Below, one piece after another: positions 11,201 through 23,060 of a stretch of 64,000 nt of DNA. Under the pieces are notes generated by a model. It did no database searches. It had not been told where the DNA came from and worked only from the letters and a program-made list of their open reading frames with translations. Position 1 is the stretch's first letter, and each line of letters opens with the position of its first letter. The stretch spans positions 1,426,001-1,490,000 of the forward strand of contig CAJSYZ010000005.1 in the NCBI GenBank assembly GCA_910574455.1. Reading direction: 5' to 3'. This stretch comes from Trichaptum fuscoviolaceum (Eukaryota; Basidiomycota; Agaricomycetes; Hymenochaetales; Trichaptaceae). The position numbers and the translations under genes were made by a program.

Positions 11201-14200
11201 GGAGATATCGCTGTGGGCACCCTAGCTACTGGAGGCTCTCTCCTGATGTGATGGATATGAGCACCATCTCGAATGATGCCAGCTTCTGCTATCATATGAG
11301 GTGGGAGTGACTGAAGAATCGCATCATCAGAGTCTAGAAGGACAACATGGCGAAGCTGTGGGTCAAGGCTTGCGATGAAGTCGGCAGCGTTTATCTCGGC
11401 TGGACCTGCGTTCGCATGAGCTCCCTGCACATCTTGTTGACCATGCCTTGCTCTCTCAGCTCGTTCTTGCTGAAGGATCTCCGCGCGGATTTCTGGAGGT
11501 AAAGCATCAAGGAATTCAGGGCTGATTTGAGAATCAGGACCTAGATCCGCACGAGCCGCGTGCTGCTCTCTGAAGTGTTGATTAAGAACTTCCTCGCGCA
11601 TTTCGTCTGGAAGAGCTTCCAGGAAAGTCGGATCAATGCCAGTGTCCGTAATGTCCACCTCGTTCCCGTGAATGGTGATCGTGATTCGTTCTCTAGTCGC
11701 TGAAGTAGATGGTTGTGTATCGCCCCCGGTACCCGATGATCCAGCTGTAACAGGGTCCTCGCTCATACGCTGTCCTTCCATCTCTACAGGCTCTGTAACT
11801 TCCATCGGAAGATGTTCTTCAATCGTTCTCGTATTCGATGCGTCCATCAATTCTGCATCGATATCCATCGGCACCTCGGGCGCCCTAGTCTCAGCAAGCG
11901 TAGCATCTGCACTATCTGGATTTTGGACAGATACTTCACGTTCACCATGAGGTTCAGAGGCCTCTGTTATACTCGTATCCTCTTGCGCTGGTTGGGTTTC
12001 CAACTGAACTGCCTCTGCCTCTGCCTCTGCCTCTGCCTCTGCCTCAGCCACCTCTTTTTCCAGCCTTTCCTTCTCCAGCCTTTCCTTCTCCTCCTTCTCC
12101 CTTTCTTCCTTCTCTCTCTCCGCCTTTTCCTTTTCCTCCCGTTCTTTCTCCAAGCGTGCATTCTCTCGCGCTTCCGTCAGCAGGGTCAGGACGATATGGT
12201 TACACAACCTCGACATGCGCTCTTGGAGATGTTTGCCATGAAGTATTTTTGCCTCTTCTAGCCAGCGTTGAGAAGTTGGCTGAGGTCCAAACTCGGGCAT
12301 TTCTGACCTGCTCTCCCCTGCTCGTGGGTCACGTAGTCTCACGGCAGTTGTCAGTCCACGGCTGTGACGATGAACCTGGCCACGTTCTAGACTTCCAAGA
12401 AGAGCGGATGTCCCTGGCATCTCAACACGAATATCAGCGCCGAGTGCTCCACCGGTGCGGTGCATGAGTTCCTCTACTAATTGCATTGCGCCACCTCCCA
12501 CAAGTTCCTCCATCGTTTGAAGCATATCTGTGAAAGGATTTGCAGGAACACCTGCGTGAGATCGTCGGTATTGAGTACGAGCGAGTCCCGGTGATGCATT
12601 TGAGCTGGTCGCATCTATGAGCAGAGGATGCGCCATAGACTCTGTGCTACCTCCTGGATATCTGGGTCTTCCAAATATTTGCATATCCGCATCTATGTCT
12701 TTAAAAGTATGAGCAAGCCGAATGCAATTTGTGTCAGATCATTCTTACCTCGACCTTGTGAACTGGCACCTCCAAAGAACAAGCGGCTTCTGTTAGAGAA
12801 GCTCCGTAGTGCAGGTTGGATCAAGTGGAATGGATCATGTCCTTCCTCCGCCATCCTGCCGGCCTCTTCCAGCTCGCCCAGTTCGTCAGCCAAGCTAAAT
12901 TATGATTAGAATCATCAATGTACATATATTACTTGGCTTACTCATCGACGGCAGAAAATGCATCTGCTCCGTCATCTTCAGCAGCTCGGTCATCACCATC
13001 TACCATGGCTTCAGCCATATCGTCCTCGTCTTCCCCGTCGTCCCCAAGTTCGTCAGCGTCATCAACGTCGTCTCCTTCGCCATCCTTGCATAAAGAATAT
13101 CAGAGAAATAGAAATAAACGGAGACAGACGGTTCATAGTAACATACCTCCCACATGATTTCTCCCTCGGCGTCCTCTTCGTCGTCTAATTCATCTTCAGT
13201 GTCCTCATCATCTTCATCCGCGACATCATCCATGTCTTCATCAACATCATGCCATTCGTTAGCACCAGAAACTTCTGCATCAATAATCTCATCGTCTACA
13301 TCCTCGTCAGTATTAGATGAATCATCACTTCCTGTTTCTTCGTCGTATTCGACATCGATGTCTTCCCCTTCCTCATCGTCATCATCACCCATCATATCAT
13401 CTTCGTAATTTGCATCTTCCATGCCCTAAAATTCAAGAATGAGGTTAACCCAGAAGAACAGAGGGGGTTCGCTTACACCTGCAAACCTACGTACAAGTTC
13501 AGTAACTTCATCGTAAGCATATACATACAGACAGTAAGCTCACATTCCAAGAGAAGAATTCCGATATAAATCTGGTGTCTCTTCACGGTCATTGTCCACA
13601 TCAATGTCTTCATCGTCTTCACTATCGGAAGAGGGTGAGCTCGGTGTGTCAATCTTCCCGGGAGCATCTTTGTTCTTATCGGAAGAGCGGCCCATTTTGA
13701 TTGCTATTTTGGTTCTGGTAGAGCGTGAGCCAAGTTTATACATATACATGACCTACACTTACAAAAAATCTAACGGCCTCAGAATGGCTGCCACAAGGCT
13801 TCGCATGTTCGGATAGTTCAGATCGATATCGGTAAGAACATTCGTCAAAGTCGCCACGAAGTTCTTCTCCAGCATTATCTTGGCTAGCTGCATTGGTGTT
13901 TCGTCGAGGGACTTGCTTGAACCATTATTGAACCGGACAGTCAGGAGTCTATGACAGAGATCTGCTAGTGCTAGTGTTCTCCCATAACGCGCATCGATCG
14001 TTTCATGAGCTGGAGACTCCTTGAGGGACTTGCTGATGGACTCCAAAACTAACTTGCGGACGGCAGGCAGGTCAACTGAGCCAACCGAACCATCACTGAG
14101 GCTACCACCATCAACGCAGAGCGCAACAATGACCGACATGGCCCAATTACACAAAATAATCCTCTTCTTCGCGTCAAATTTCGGTTCTACATTGAAGGCC

Positions 14201-17200
14201 CCGAAAGAAACTAGCTCAGAAAGGAGGAAATTGAGAGCGGTCGATTTTGAACGAGATAGGATACTCTTAGCCGGTGTCTGCGAGCGTGTTTTCGGATAAG
14301 ACAGAAATGCGAGTTTGCACTGGTCATAAGAGAAAAGCAACTCAGACAGGCACTGCATGAGAAAGCATGCGTAGAAGTAATCGTCGTTTGGTTTTGCGGA
14401 GGGACTGTTTTCATTGGCGGCATTACCGGCAGGTGTATTTGATTCTACAACACCTTCAAGGGGGGAAGGTGCTCCAACCGTAACGTCAACAGAAGGGTTG
14501 TCTAATTTCCCGCCGCCCGCTGCTTCTGCCCTGAGCGCATCAGAAGCGGACTTTCCCACACGCAAAAGCTCTCCTAGCAAATGGTGGATAACGACGTCAA
14601 ACGAGGTCGACTGATCTGAAGCAACAGCAACTACATCGTCAACTTGCATTGACTCAGTTTTCTCGACACCATCAGTACTCGAGGTTGCTTGGGGCTGCCC
14701 GTTCTCGAAGATTCCAGGCCGAAGTACAACCTGCGAGTTAGGTGCATCAGGCCGAACGAGAGAAAAGCTTTTTTGAGTGACGTCGATGAATATACGCGGA
14801 TCACGCGCAGCCAAGGACTGGGAGCTGCGAACGTAAGAAAAAACATCCATAGTGCGAGTTCGAGATCCAGTCATAATCCGTTTGATTTCCTGACCTATCA
14901 CACTCTCCAAGAGGATGCGGTCTTCGACAAGGTGACGGAAGATGATGGCAACTTGAGGCTGTATCCCCGAAGAAACCACATCTGCTGACGGTGCTTGGAG
15001 CCTCTGCAGTAAAAGAGGGACACCATCTTGGCTGATAAACTTGTCCGCAAAGGCTCTCTCCCTCGTCAGGACTACTAGCACCCTCAGAGAGGCCAATAGC
15101 TCGTCCCGTGGGAGTGAAGGAATTCGTAAGAGACGGTGACTCAGGTCGAAAAGTGTAGCTCGAGCTTCGGTATATGCTGGTCCCGTGAGTAACTCTGGAA
15201 TCTCGACTGGTTCATCCGCCTTAACGAGTGGTACTGAACGTGGTTCTTCAGCACATGCTAGAAGTATTTCCATTGCAAGAAGAAGTGCGGCCAGCCATTT
15301 AGGTAGAGGCTGGTCTGCCTCTTTGCCGATTGGCTGAGAAAGAAGTAGAGCATGGAGTAAGTCCATCAGGCCCCTATCTTTCCCACTAGAAACGTCCAGC
15401 ACCGTGCGGGGCGACTCCGTAAGAACAAGAGCAAGGAGACGGAATCTCACAGACAGAGGCTCTTCTTGTACATCAAAGGCCATAGGAGAGAACTTTTCGA
15501 TGTCTGCAATAATGCAACGAACTGCATCGGCCTGATGGCTGTCCTGCGGTCCTGTGAAGGCTTGCCGAACGTCGAAGACCAAGGAAGGGTGGGCGTCTAC
15601 AAGCCTCAGCATTATTGGTCCGAGGTCAGTAGTAAATGTCTGCCTTAATGTGTTTAGCTCTTGCCTTCGCTCTTCCGCAGTCTTCTCTGGAAGAAATGAC
15701 TCCTGTTGCTCCGATGTTTCTGCTATAGGCTGTGCTGGAGCATCTGCGTCCATCGCAACAGTTTCATCACCATTCGTAGTAGTGGGTTCTGCTGTTTGCT
15801 CCTCCACTTCGGCCGCATCCTGAGCTTCATCTACTGCTTCCGCTGCTGGTTCCGCTGCTAGTTCCGCTGTTAGTTCTGCTGCTAGTTCTGCTACAGGTTC
15901 TGCTACCGGTTCTGCATCTGCATCTGCTCGTGGGGTTGGATCCTCCGGAACGGGTTCGAATGGATGCGTTAGCAAGTATTCCGTTGCAAAACTGACGTTA
16001 TTGTGAGATCGCTGGAGAGCTCTGATTGCTGATGCCCTGGGGAATCCCATATCGGTAAGCTGTCTGATACTATTTTCATCGGGGTTTGCTGTTGGATTCG
16101 ATGGTCGAAGAAGACCGACGTTAGCAGCGAGAGTAGATGAAGCTTCCGTCATGAGGTCGTTCTTAGGCATTTCATTTTCCCCAGCGATGATCTCCTGTAT
16201 GCTCTGAATAACATATTTGTTCACTGCAGGAGGAGCAGACGTCAACCATGATGATTGCCATATTTCCTTTAAAACTGGCGCAACCGCCAGCCTCATTTTG
16301 ACCAAAAAGTCATGCGGCTCATAATACTCCGGGTGCGTCTCAGGCTTGCCGCGGGATATGAATAGAGCAATCTGAGCTGCATCAGCGGATGGTTTGTGTG
16401 AGATCAAAGAGTAAAGCAAGTGTAAGGCCATCTTCAAACCACCAAAGACGTGAACCATCTCTTGCCTCTCTGAGTCGCTTCGATCACTGGGTTTGATAGC
16501 AGATATACGTGAAATTGCGTCAGTGAAGCGCTGAGTAATTTCCAATACTGCGTTAAGGCCGCCAAGCCTCACGAAGTGCACTAGAAGCACAGCATGGTGA
16601 CTAATCTGTGATGTCCGATCTAGATATGCTCGTAAGTGACCTCAGTCAGTGTATGACAAAACTGTCAACGCACCGTCGAACAACAAGACAGTAATGAGCC
16701 CCAGCATAACAGTGCGGTACGCGTAGGAAATCGATAGATCACCTGCAGATACATGAGGATAAAGACTCTTACAAGGAATGTAGGAAAGCGTACCATCTGT
16801 GTACTCGGTGAGATGCTTGTAAATCGCATCTGCTAAGACCGCCGACACAGCGGCCGCCTGCTGCTTCTGCGACTCGTCAGGATTTCGTCTGCCGTACATA
16901 AGCATCTTCGCAATTGCTGATAGAACAAGGTCAGAGAGAACGATTCGTAAGCAAATAGATAGATTCAACCTTGGAAGAAAGGACTGAGTGAGTTGGGAAT
17001 CTGGCCGGCGATATGCTTCAGAGCAAGTGCGTTGAGTTTTGTCGGAGTCTCTGGAGTTTTCTGAGTATCTACTTTCATAGATGTTTCACCAGAGGCAGAT
17101 GTTGGCTGCACTGCATTAGACTCAGGTGGACCATTCATGCTCGTGGTCGGACCGTCTGATGATGACGACTCGGTTGACGTCGAAGGTATTGACACACCCT

Positions 17201-20200
17201 TCGACGCCAGACCACTCTTCAAAGCAATGTTCTCCCATATACAAACTCTATGTAGAGCTCCCAAGTTAGGTATGATATCAAGAGTACTGAGGCCAGGTAT
17301 ATTCTGGAGCAACGCAACAGCATTTCTTCCGTGAGTGTAACCAGCAGTTGCGTAGACATCAGACAGTAATGTGAGGCGAATGTGAAGCGTCACCATTCTC
17401 CTGAAGAAGTCATTTGCCTTTACAAGAGCAAGCTCATCTGCAAAAGTTTAGTCACAAGCCTTACAGATGAAACGTATCGGTACATACCGGTGATCTCTAC
17501 ACTGGATAGGAACCTAGATCGGCTTTCAGGATTTTGCCAGAAGTCCTTCGTTTCATCGAGCGACTCATTAACTTGTATGGATAGATGACCAAGAGTTTCT
17601 GTCGGGGCAATCTCGGCCATTGTTCGTACGACTTGGACGATAGAATCAGAATATACTGAGTTGGCATAATCGTACGGCAGACAAGGCAAGGCTAGAAGAC
17701 GCGCAAAGCTATCCATGCCTTTTGTCTCTGTGATAAAGTCTTTGCAATGAGGGGGATGTTGGAACAACCCTTCCAAAAACTACCGCAATGGTCATTGTCA
17801 AAAATCGAGAAGATTAAGACATTTAGAACATACCCTTCCTGTAACATCGATGAAATTTACAACCAGATTGTCATGGCTCTTGACTGTCTGGTCCTCTGTC
17901 ATTTCATCATCCGTCCCTGACGCAGCCGCATTCCCGGCCTCCGCGTCCACCGATGTAGACCGGACGTCTTCCATAACGGCGTCGGGTTCTGACTTTAACA
18001 CTGGCGTTGTTGTAATAGACAACGAGTACCACTGCCGTAAGTCCTCAGGAGGTACATAGCTATTGCCGAGGTCCTCGATTTGCTTCAGAGTTGCCACCAA
18101 AGAGCTGAAAACGAGAGATTTAAGAGACGGATGGTGACGCACAAGCTCGTCCATCGCGCTCCCGATAGACACTGCATTCTCTTTGTCCAGAAGTACTTTT
18201 AAGTGTCTTTCGGAGGTGAGAATGGAAAACAGGGCAGGAATGACAGACGGATGAGACCCAAGTTGATCCTGACCGGTCTGATTGAGGCATAACGCTCCAA
18301 TAACGTTCGGAATTGCTTGGATAACCTTTGATATACTATCAGAAGCCTTTCAATTGACTCTGAAATCTGTTACAGACCTCGAAAGATGGTTCAATCCCAG
18401 CTTCAAGCGTACTGTAAATCGTTTCCGGAAGTTTCGCCTCTTGGATGGCAGTTAGAGAGGTAGGCTCATTGTGAACAAATGTAGCAACAATATTGATGGC
18501 TGAATACAGGAGATGAGCATGGCTTTTTTAAATGGATAAAACATCCCCAGCCTACCTATGGGAAGGACAGTAGGGCCAAAAACACCCCTGTATCGGATAA
18601 TTTTGTCTACTGACTTCAGAAGAGAAGAGTCGATTAGTCCCCGCATGCCTTCCGTTGTACCGGAAGATTGCATCATGCGATGCATTGAGCGTAGTATATG
18701 CTTCAAGACACCAGCACGCTGGATTTGCAGCAATCCTAAATTGGAATGAAATTCAATTCGATATTTAACTCCAGCGAAAAGGAATGAAACCAACCATAAG
18801 AGCTGGATGAACAATGCGCTTTCTTGTCTGAACCATGTTCCTCGATAGCAACGTCCACCTCGTGCTAAAGCATGATGTTAGTAACTGATGATACCAAGCT
18901 AAATGTCTAAACATACCCGAATACGTTCAGTCAAGGCATCCACGCCTCGGCTATTGCAAAAGATGGTGAATGCATTCACGAAAGTATACAGCACATTGTC
19001 CACAAGTTGCATGGTTTTCGACACGATAGGCAGTCGGTGAGGTTGGTTTATGCCAATAACCTGAATTAGGAGGGGCACCAGACCAGCGCCAACGACCATG
19101 TTTCCGCCCGTAGGCTGAGAGGCAAGGAGAATGACAAACGAAAACAGCGCATCAACGAAGCTATTGGGCAAGTCGGATTCAGGACGCGAGATATCCGTAA
19201 CAGTCTTGCGGACTATTGACATCAGGAGGCCGTGATTCACACCAGCGTTCACTGCAGCTAGGACTTCGTGAATCTTACTGCGGTACCTGGCAAGTCCATC
19301 AAGAGCGGCGAGAGCTGCTGTCTGGACCTCTTCAGGAACGCCACGATCCAGTTGGAGTAGATCCGCAATACGGTTTACCAGATCAGTGTCAAACACAAAT
19401 AGAGACGATTGTGCTTGGTTCTCAGGATGTGTATGTGCATACACGGCAATTGACAGTAATCGAATGATAACTAGCTTTTGCCTGTCTTCTTGCCGAGCTG
19501 GGCCAAGTGCCCAGGCATTACGGATCCTGCATAAAAGCTCGAATTTCTCGTTCTCGGGCACCTGATGCGATCTCGCAGCGTCTGCAAGAATTTCCATCGG
19601 CGAGCGTGAAGACTGTGCTAGGGGCCCGAGATGCACGACATGCGGTGCTGATGAAGGAGGTCCTAACGTATGTGTGTGATGGTGGGACGGTTTGGCATCG
19701 AAAACACCGGCGTCCACAACCTCCGTTTTCTTCTCCTTCTCGACAACCTCATCTCCTTTTCTGTAGAATGAAAAGTTCACTTCGCTAATTTCTTGAGGGA
19801 GTTCTTCAATTAGCTTGTCTCCCTTGTCACTTGCAAGGTCCAATATCTCGATCCCATGCTCACGGAAGCTCGGTGGGACCTTGGCTAGCGACTCGAGACG
19901 CTGTGTTGAGATGTGCAGCGAGTGTGAGAGCGCTGGCTGAGACGAATATTGTTGAGAAGGGCGAAGCAGTAGCGACAATGTCGCCACCAAAACGTCCAAG
20001 TCAGAAGTAAATAGTAGGCTATTTAAACGCTGTAGAGGTTGTGAGACCAGCCTGTATGTCAGGGAGAAGCGAGCTCGACTCACGTCATACGAGTTGTACA
20101 TTTTCCTGTTCGTCGAGTTCTCCAGCAAAAGACGTTCGAACTTCAGAATCTCGCATATCGTCACCTTCGTCTGAGGGGTGAACGGCTTCACTTGTAATCC

Positions 20201-20492
20201 ATCTACATCGTACTCGCGCAGAACGTCTTCCAGCACGGTGTCAAACTTATTCAAGACATTGATCCATGCGTTCAGGTCTGACCGCGGCCATTTCCAAGTA
20301 TCTATGGCACTCAGAAACTTTGGAATGTCCTCTGTCGACGTTCCTAGAACGTCTGTTATAAGTGCTGCAACTTGTGGGTGCTGACAGGACACAGTAAATT
20401 TAATTTAGGATCTTCTCCGACTGCTGGGACATTTACTCGAAAACTCTACTCACAGGCGCAATGAACCTCTTGGATTTGTGGGAGATCTTCAT
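8256..20492 (-). CDS. TOM1: TOM1/HUWE1-type HECT E3 ubiquitin ligase, about 3,600 aa
   Basis: Giant HECT ligase; in yeast Tom1 acts in mRNA export, histone turnover and removal of unassembled ribosomal proteins. The start [13 protein letters not shown] is a 39-nt exon (20492-20454); about 20 short introns follow to the stop at 8256. Order: N-terminal armadillo-like DUF908/DUF913 region (20.4-16.6 kb); UBA domain [18 protein letters not shown] near 16.0 kb; Ala/Glu repeat near 15.9 kb; acidic Asp/Glu tract at 13.0-13.7 kb; Lys/Glu-rich charged helix near 12.1 kb; ubiquitin-binding DUF4414 motifs [10 protein letters not shown] and [10 protein letters not shown] near 11.5 kb; HECT domain from about 9.5 kb to the end. 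The catalytic Cys is in HTCFNQIDLP, the usual TxCFNxLxLP motif. Its TGC codon is split by the last intron (bases 8423 and 8359-8358). An in-frame intron lies at 20083-20030. The frame looks intact throughout. Confidence 0.95.
12011..12046 (-). repeat. Hexanucleotide microsatellite encoding an Ala-Glu run in TOM1
   Basis: Five exact GCCTCT units plus one GCCTCA unit on the plus strand, read on the minus strand as alternating Glu and Ala codons inside TOM1. Flanking sequence codes a Lys/Glu-rich helix, so the repeat lies in a disordered or single-helix linker and could vary in length between strains. Confidence 0.8.
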
Positions 20493-20788
20493 ACTCCCGT
20501 ATGACGACACTGAGCGGTCGTGGGCTTTCTAGATGGTGAAGAACAGTGGTGGCGAGAGCAGTACACAGGGTAGAGAGTGAGTGAACCCTACGCCTTCCGA
20601 AGCTGCGCTAGGCGCGTCTCAAGTCACAGCGGTCCCAGGTTCGCTGACGCGTTCTGCACTAAATATGGAAATACTTTTCCATGATTCACGATGTCTCAAG
20701 TCGACCCTCAGTGGGCGCACTCAGGCTGTGACGCGACTTGACGCGACGCGTCTGCTGAAGACAGACTTGACGATCAACCACTACCACC
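20493..20788. promoter_or_regulatory. Shared divergent promoter of TOM1 and SUB1 with MCB-like sites
   Basis: The 296 bp between the TOM1 and SUB1 start codons must hold both promoters. It contains two exact ACGCGT sequences (20647-20652 and 20746-20751) plus further GACGCG half-sites at 20730-20745. ACGCGT is the MluI cell-cycle box bound by MBF in yeasts. The sites are seen; MBF control here is an inference. Confidence 0.45.
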
Positions 20789-21407
20789 ATGGCCAAACGT
20801 ACCAAGCACGAAGAGGATGCCGATTCCGCCAACTCTGCAGCAGAGCAGGATAACAACGACAGCGATTCGTCTGATCGCCCCCTGAAGAAAGCCAAGACCA
20901 CTGAGGTAATATTCACTTCAAGTTCGCAATTAGTGCACTCAGGATTTTCATTGCATCTACAACAGAAAGCACCTGCTAAGGCCAAACCGAAGAAAACAAC
21001 AAAAAAGGCTGCCGAAAAGTCGAAGTCTCCGTCTGAGGGTTCGTCAGGGAAAGGCAACGTTGGTTCGGGGATCTTAACCAATACGGAGGGAGAGAAGTAT
21101 GTTGAGCTGGGCAAGAAACGGAGGGCCACTGTCCGCTCATTCAAAGGTATGCTCTCTTCAATTGCTCCATCTAATTTCCTTACGAAGTGAATCATTCCCA
21201 AGGCGCTGCTCTAGTTGATATTCGGGAGTTCTACGAAAAGGATGGGAATGAGTTTCCGGGCAAAAAAGGTATTTCACTCTCTCCAGACCAGGTGCGTTTC
21301 ATTGGATAAGTATTTGGTTATTCACCAGTATTAAGCATCTGTTTTAGTGGGAAGACCTCAAGAGAAACATGAGGAACATCGATAATCTTATCGCAAAACT
21401 GAAGTAA
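20789..21407 (+). CDS. SUB1: SUB1/PC4 transcriptional coactivator
   Basis: Nuclear single-stranded-DNA-binding coactivator of RNA polymerase II. Exons 20789-20905, 20966-21146, 21203-21291 and 21348-21407 give 148 residues with all phases consistent. The N-terminal half is a disordered Asp/Ser then Lys-rich tail ([23 protein letters not shown]). The C-terminal half is the PC4 domain: [17 protein letters not shown], then [20 protein letters not shown], then the closing helix [18 protein letters not shown]. The basic and aromatic residues of the PC4 ssDNA channel are all present. The ATG lies in a good context (ACCACCATGGCC). It is divergent from TOM1 and convergent with YIF1, the two stops being only about 170 bp apart. 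Confidence 0.93.
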
Positions 21408-21574
21408 CCTATTGAGCCATTATTCTGACGTTGACTTGGGCATTAATCGCCATTATGTACTTTTAGCTTTCAATTGTCTTGTCGTATAGCATCATTTCAT
21501 CTGTCGTATTATCTCGTAAATTAATGATAGGCCTTATAATGACTCTAGAAAGAAGGGTAAGAAATGTCGGATCG

Positions 21575-22857
21575 TTATACTCTCACAAGAATGCTCATGT
21601 AGATGAACTGAGTAAGGGCAACTGCAAACAAAAACCAGATCCTTCGACTTCGTTGAGCCGGAGAAAGGGTACCGACAGTCTGGGAATCTCGAGGATCTGG
21701 AAGCACGACGTATTTCAAGGCACGGAGCTAAGAAAAATAGACGTTAGTCGAGACTGGGAATATATCATCTTCACATACCAGGAAGAAACCGTTCGCAGAA
21801 AAGCAATATAAAAACGTCACGAGGTATATTGTCCTGCTCGCCTTCAATAAACCTACGAGAAGGGTCGCAATAACCCTGCAAGGCAGGATGAGTAGGAGTT
21901 CAAGTCAACTGTATCCTGCTGCTTACCCCACAAACTTATATCCCCCATACGCAACCAGGTCTGTTACTTGACTCGAGCCAATGATGTTTAATAGATAACA
22001 TCCAAGCTTGATGAACCCAAACTCGACTACGACTACCGCCAGTGCTCTAGAAGCGATTTGTCCAAGTATCCTCGGGTGAAATCTTTCCTGGAGACCAGAG
22101 TACAGAGCCGCAAGCAAAATGTAGGTCACCAAAGCCATGACTAGAAAAAAGGACTGCATGAAAAAGATGTGCGACGTGACGAGTAGAGAACAGCATACCA
22201 GGAATGTATAAATCTGGGCTATTCAGATCGTCCCTTGGAGGAAGCCATTGCATTTGCCCTTGTTCTGATGGTCTGTTCGCTCGCGTCCATCTCTTATGCC
22301 GCCACGGAAACAGGATTAGTCGCAGTTTGTGCATGACATATGAGTTGGACACATTGAAATGGTGCTTCAAGAGAGGTACAGGAATAGAACCTCCGAACTG
22401 TATAGATTCCAAAATCGTAAACAAGACGTCACTTCAAGAAATCCTCTTGAGCACATACATTCTTTTGCACATATTCCTGGCCAGCAGCAACAGCACTTTG
22501 ACCCAGCTGCATGCCAAACTGAGCCGTCGTCGGGTTCACACCCCACTGCGCGAAGTCGATCCCTTGAGGATGGGTTGGCGGCACCTGCGCCCGCCCAGCC
22601 TGCGAAGGGGCGTATGGCTGCTGAAAAGCAGGATTATAGCTTGCTTGCTGTGTCGCATGAGGTTGCGCATGTTGTCCCTGCTGATAGTAGCCAGCTGGAG
22701 GTTGCACACCGGCGATTGGAGGAGAGCTAGTGAATCTCATATAGCCCTGGGGAGAGACCGGTGTTGAAGGCGGGTCTGGGATGACAGCTGGGTGCGTTGG
22801 CACTGGGTGTCGCAGTGGTGGCGGCGAGCGAGAGTTTGTTGAGTATGGGCTGGACAT
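21575..22857 (-). CDS. YIF1: YIF1/Hrf1-family ER-Golgi membrane protein
   Basis: Partner of Yip1-type proteins in ER-to-Golgi transport, a multispanning membrane protein of COPII vesicles and Golgi. Five exons (22857-22459, 22397-22199, 22140-21927, 21875-21779, 21727-21575) give 353 residues. Residues 1-110 are Pro/Gln/Tyr-rich and cytosolic. GQEYVQKN, FGGSIPVPLLKHHFNVSNSY and MHKLRLILFPW match the conserved YIF1 core. About five hydrophobic helices follow from DLYIPVMALVTYILLAAL to the C-terminal WFLFAVALTQFIYMSILV. Splice choices were decided by homology: the first intron ends ATACAG just before FGGS, and the second ends TTCTAG so that IPVMALVTYIL is restored. A frame opening into the first intron is a shadow. 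Confidence 0.92.
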
Positions 22858-23060
22858 GATAGCAATGGTGTGCACAAAGCGCAGCGAGCAGCCTACTCTA
22901 CTCACTGTCAACGTGGACTTCGACCAATGGGACAAATACTTGCAAAGAACACGGGGGCGGAGACTGCCGAAAGTCGCGTACGAATAAACTCAAATAGCTC
23001 GCGCGACTTTCTGCTTTTTCTTCAACAGTTCCCTCAAGGCTTGTCGTCGTTCTGCGCGCT
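22858..23060. promoter_or_regulatory. Divergent promoter between YIF1 and the C9-methyltransferase
   Basis: Only 203 bp separate the two start codons, so both 5' UTRs and core promoters must lie here. I see no clear TATA box or known motif. The inference rests on gene orientation alone. Confidence 0.35.

Noticed and set aside
11967..12161. 64-codon Arg/Lys-rich minus-strand frame
   Set aside because: Off-frame reading of the Lys/Glu-rich helix of TOM1.
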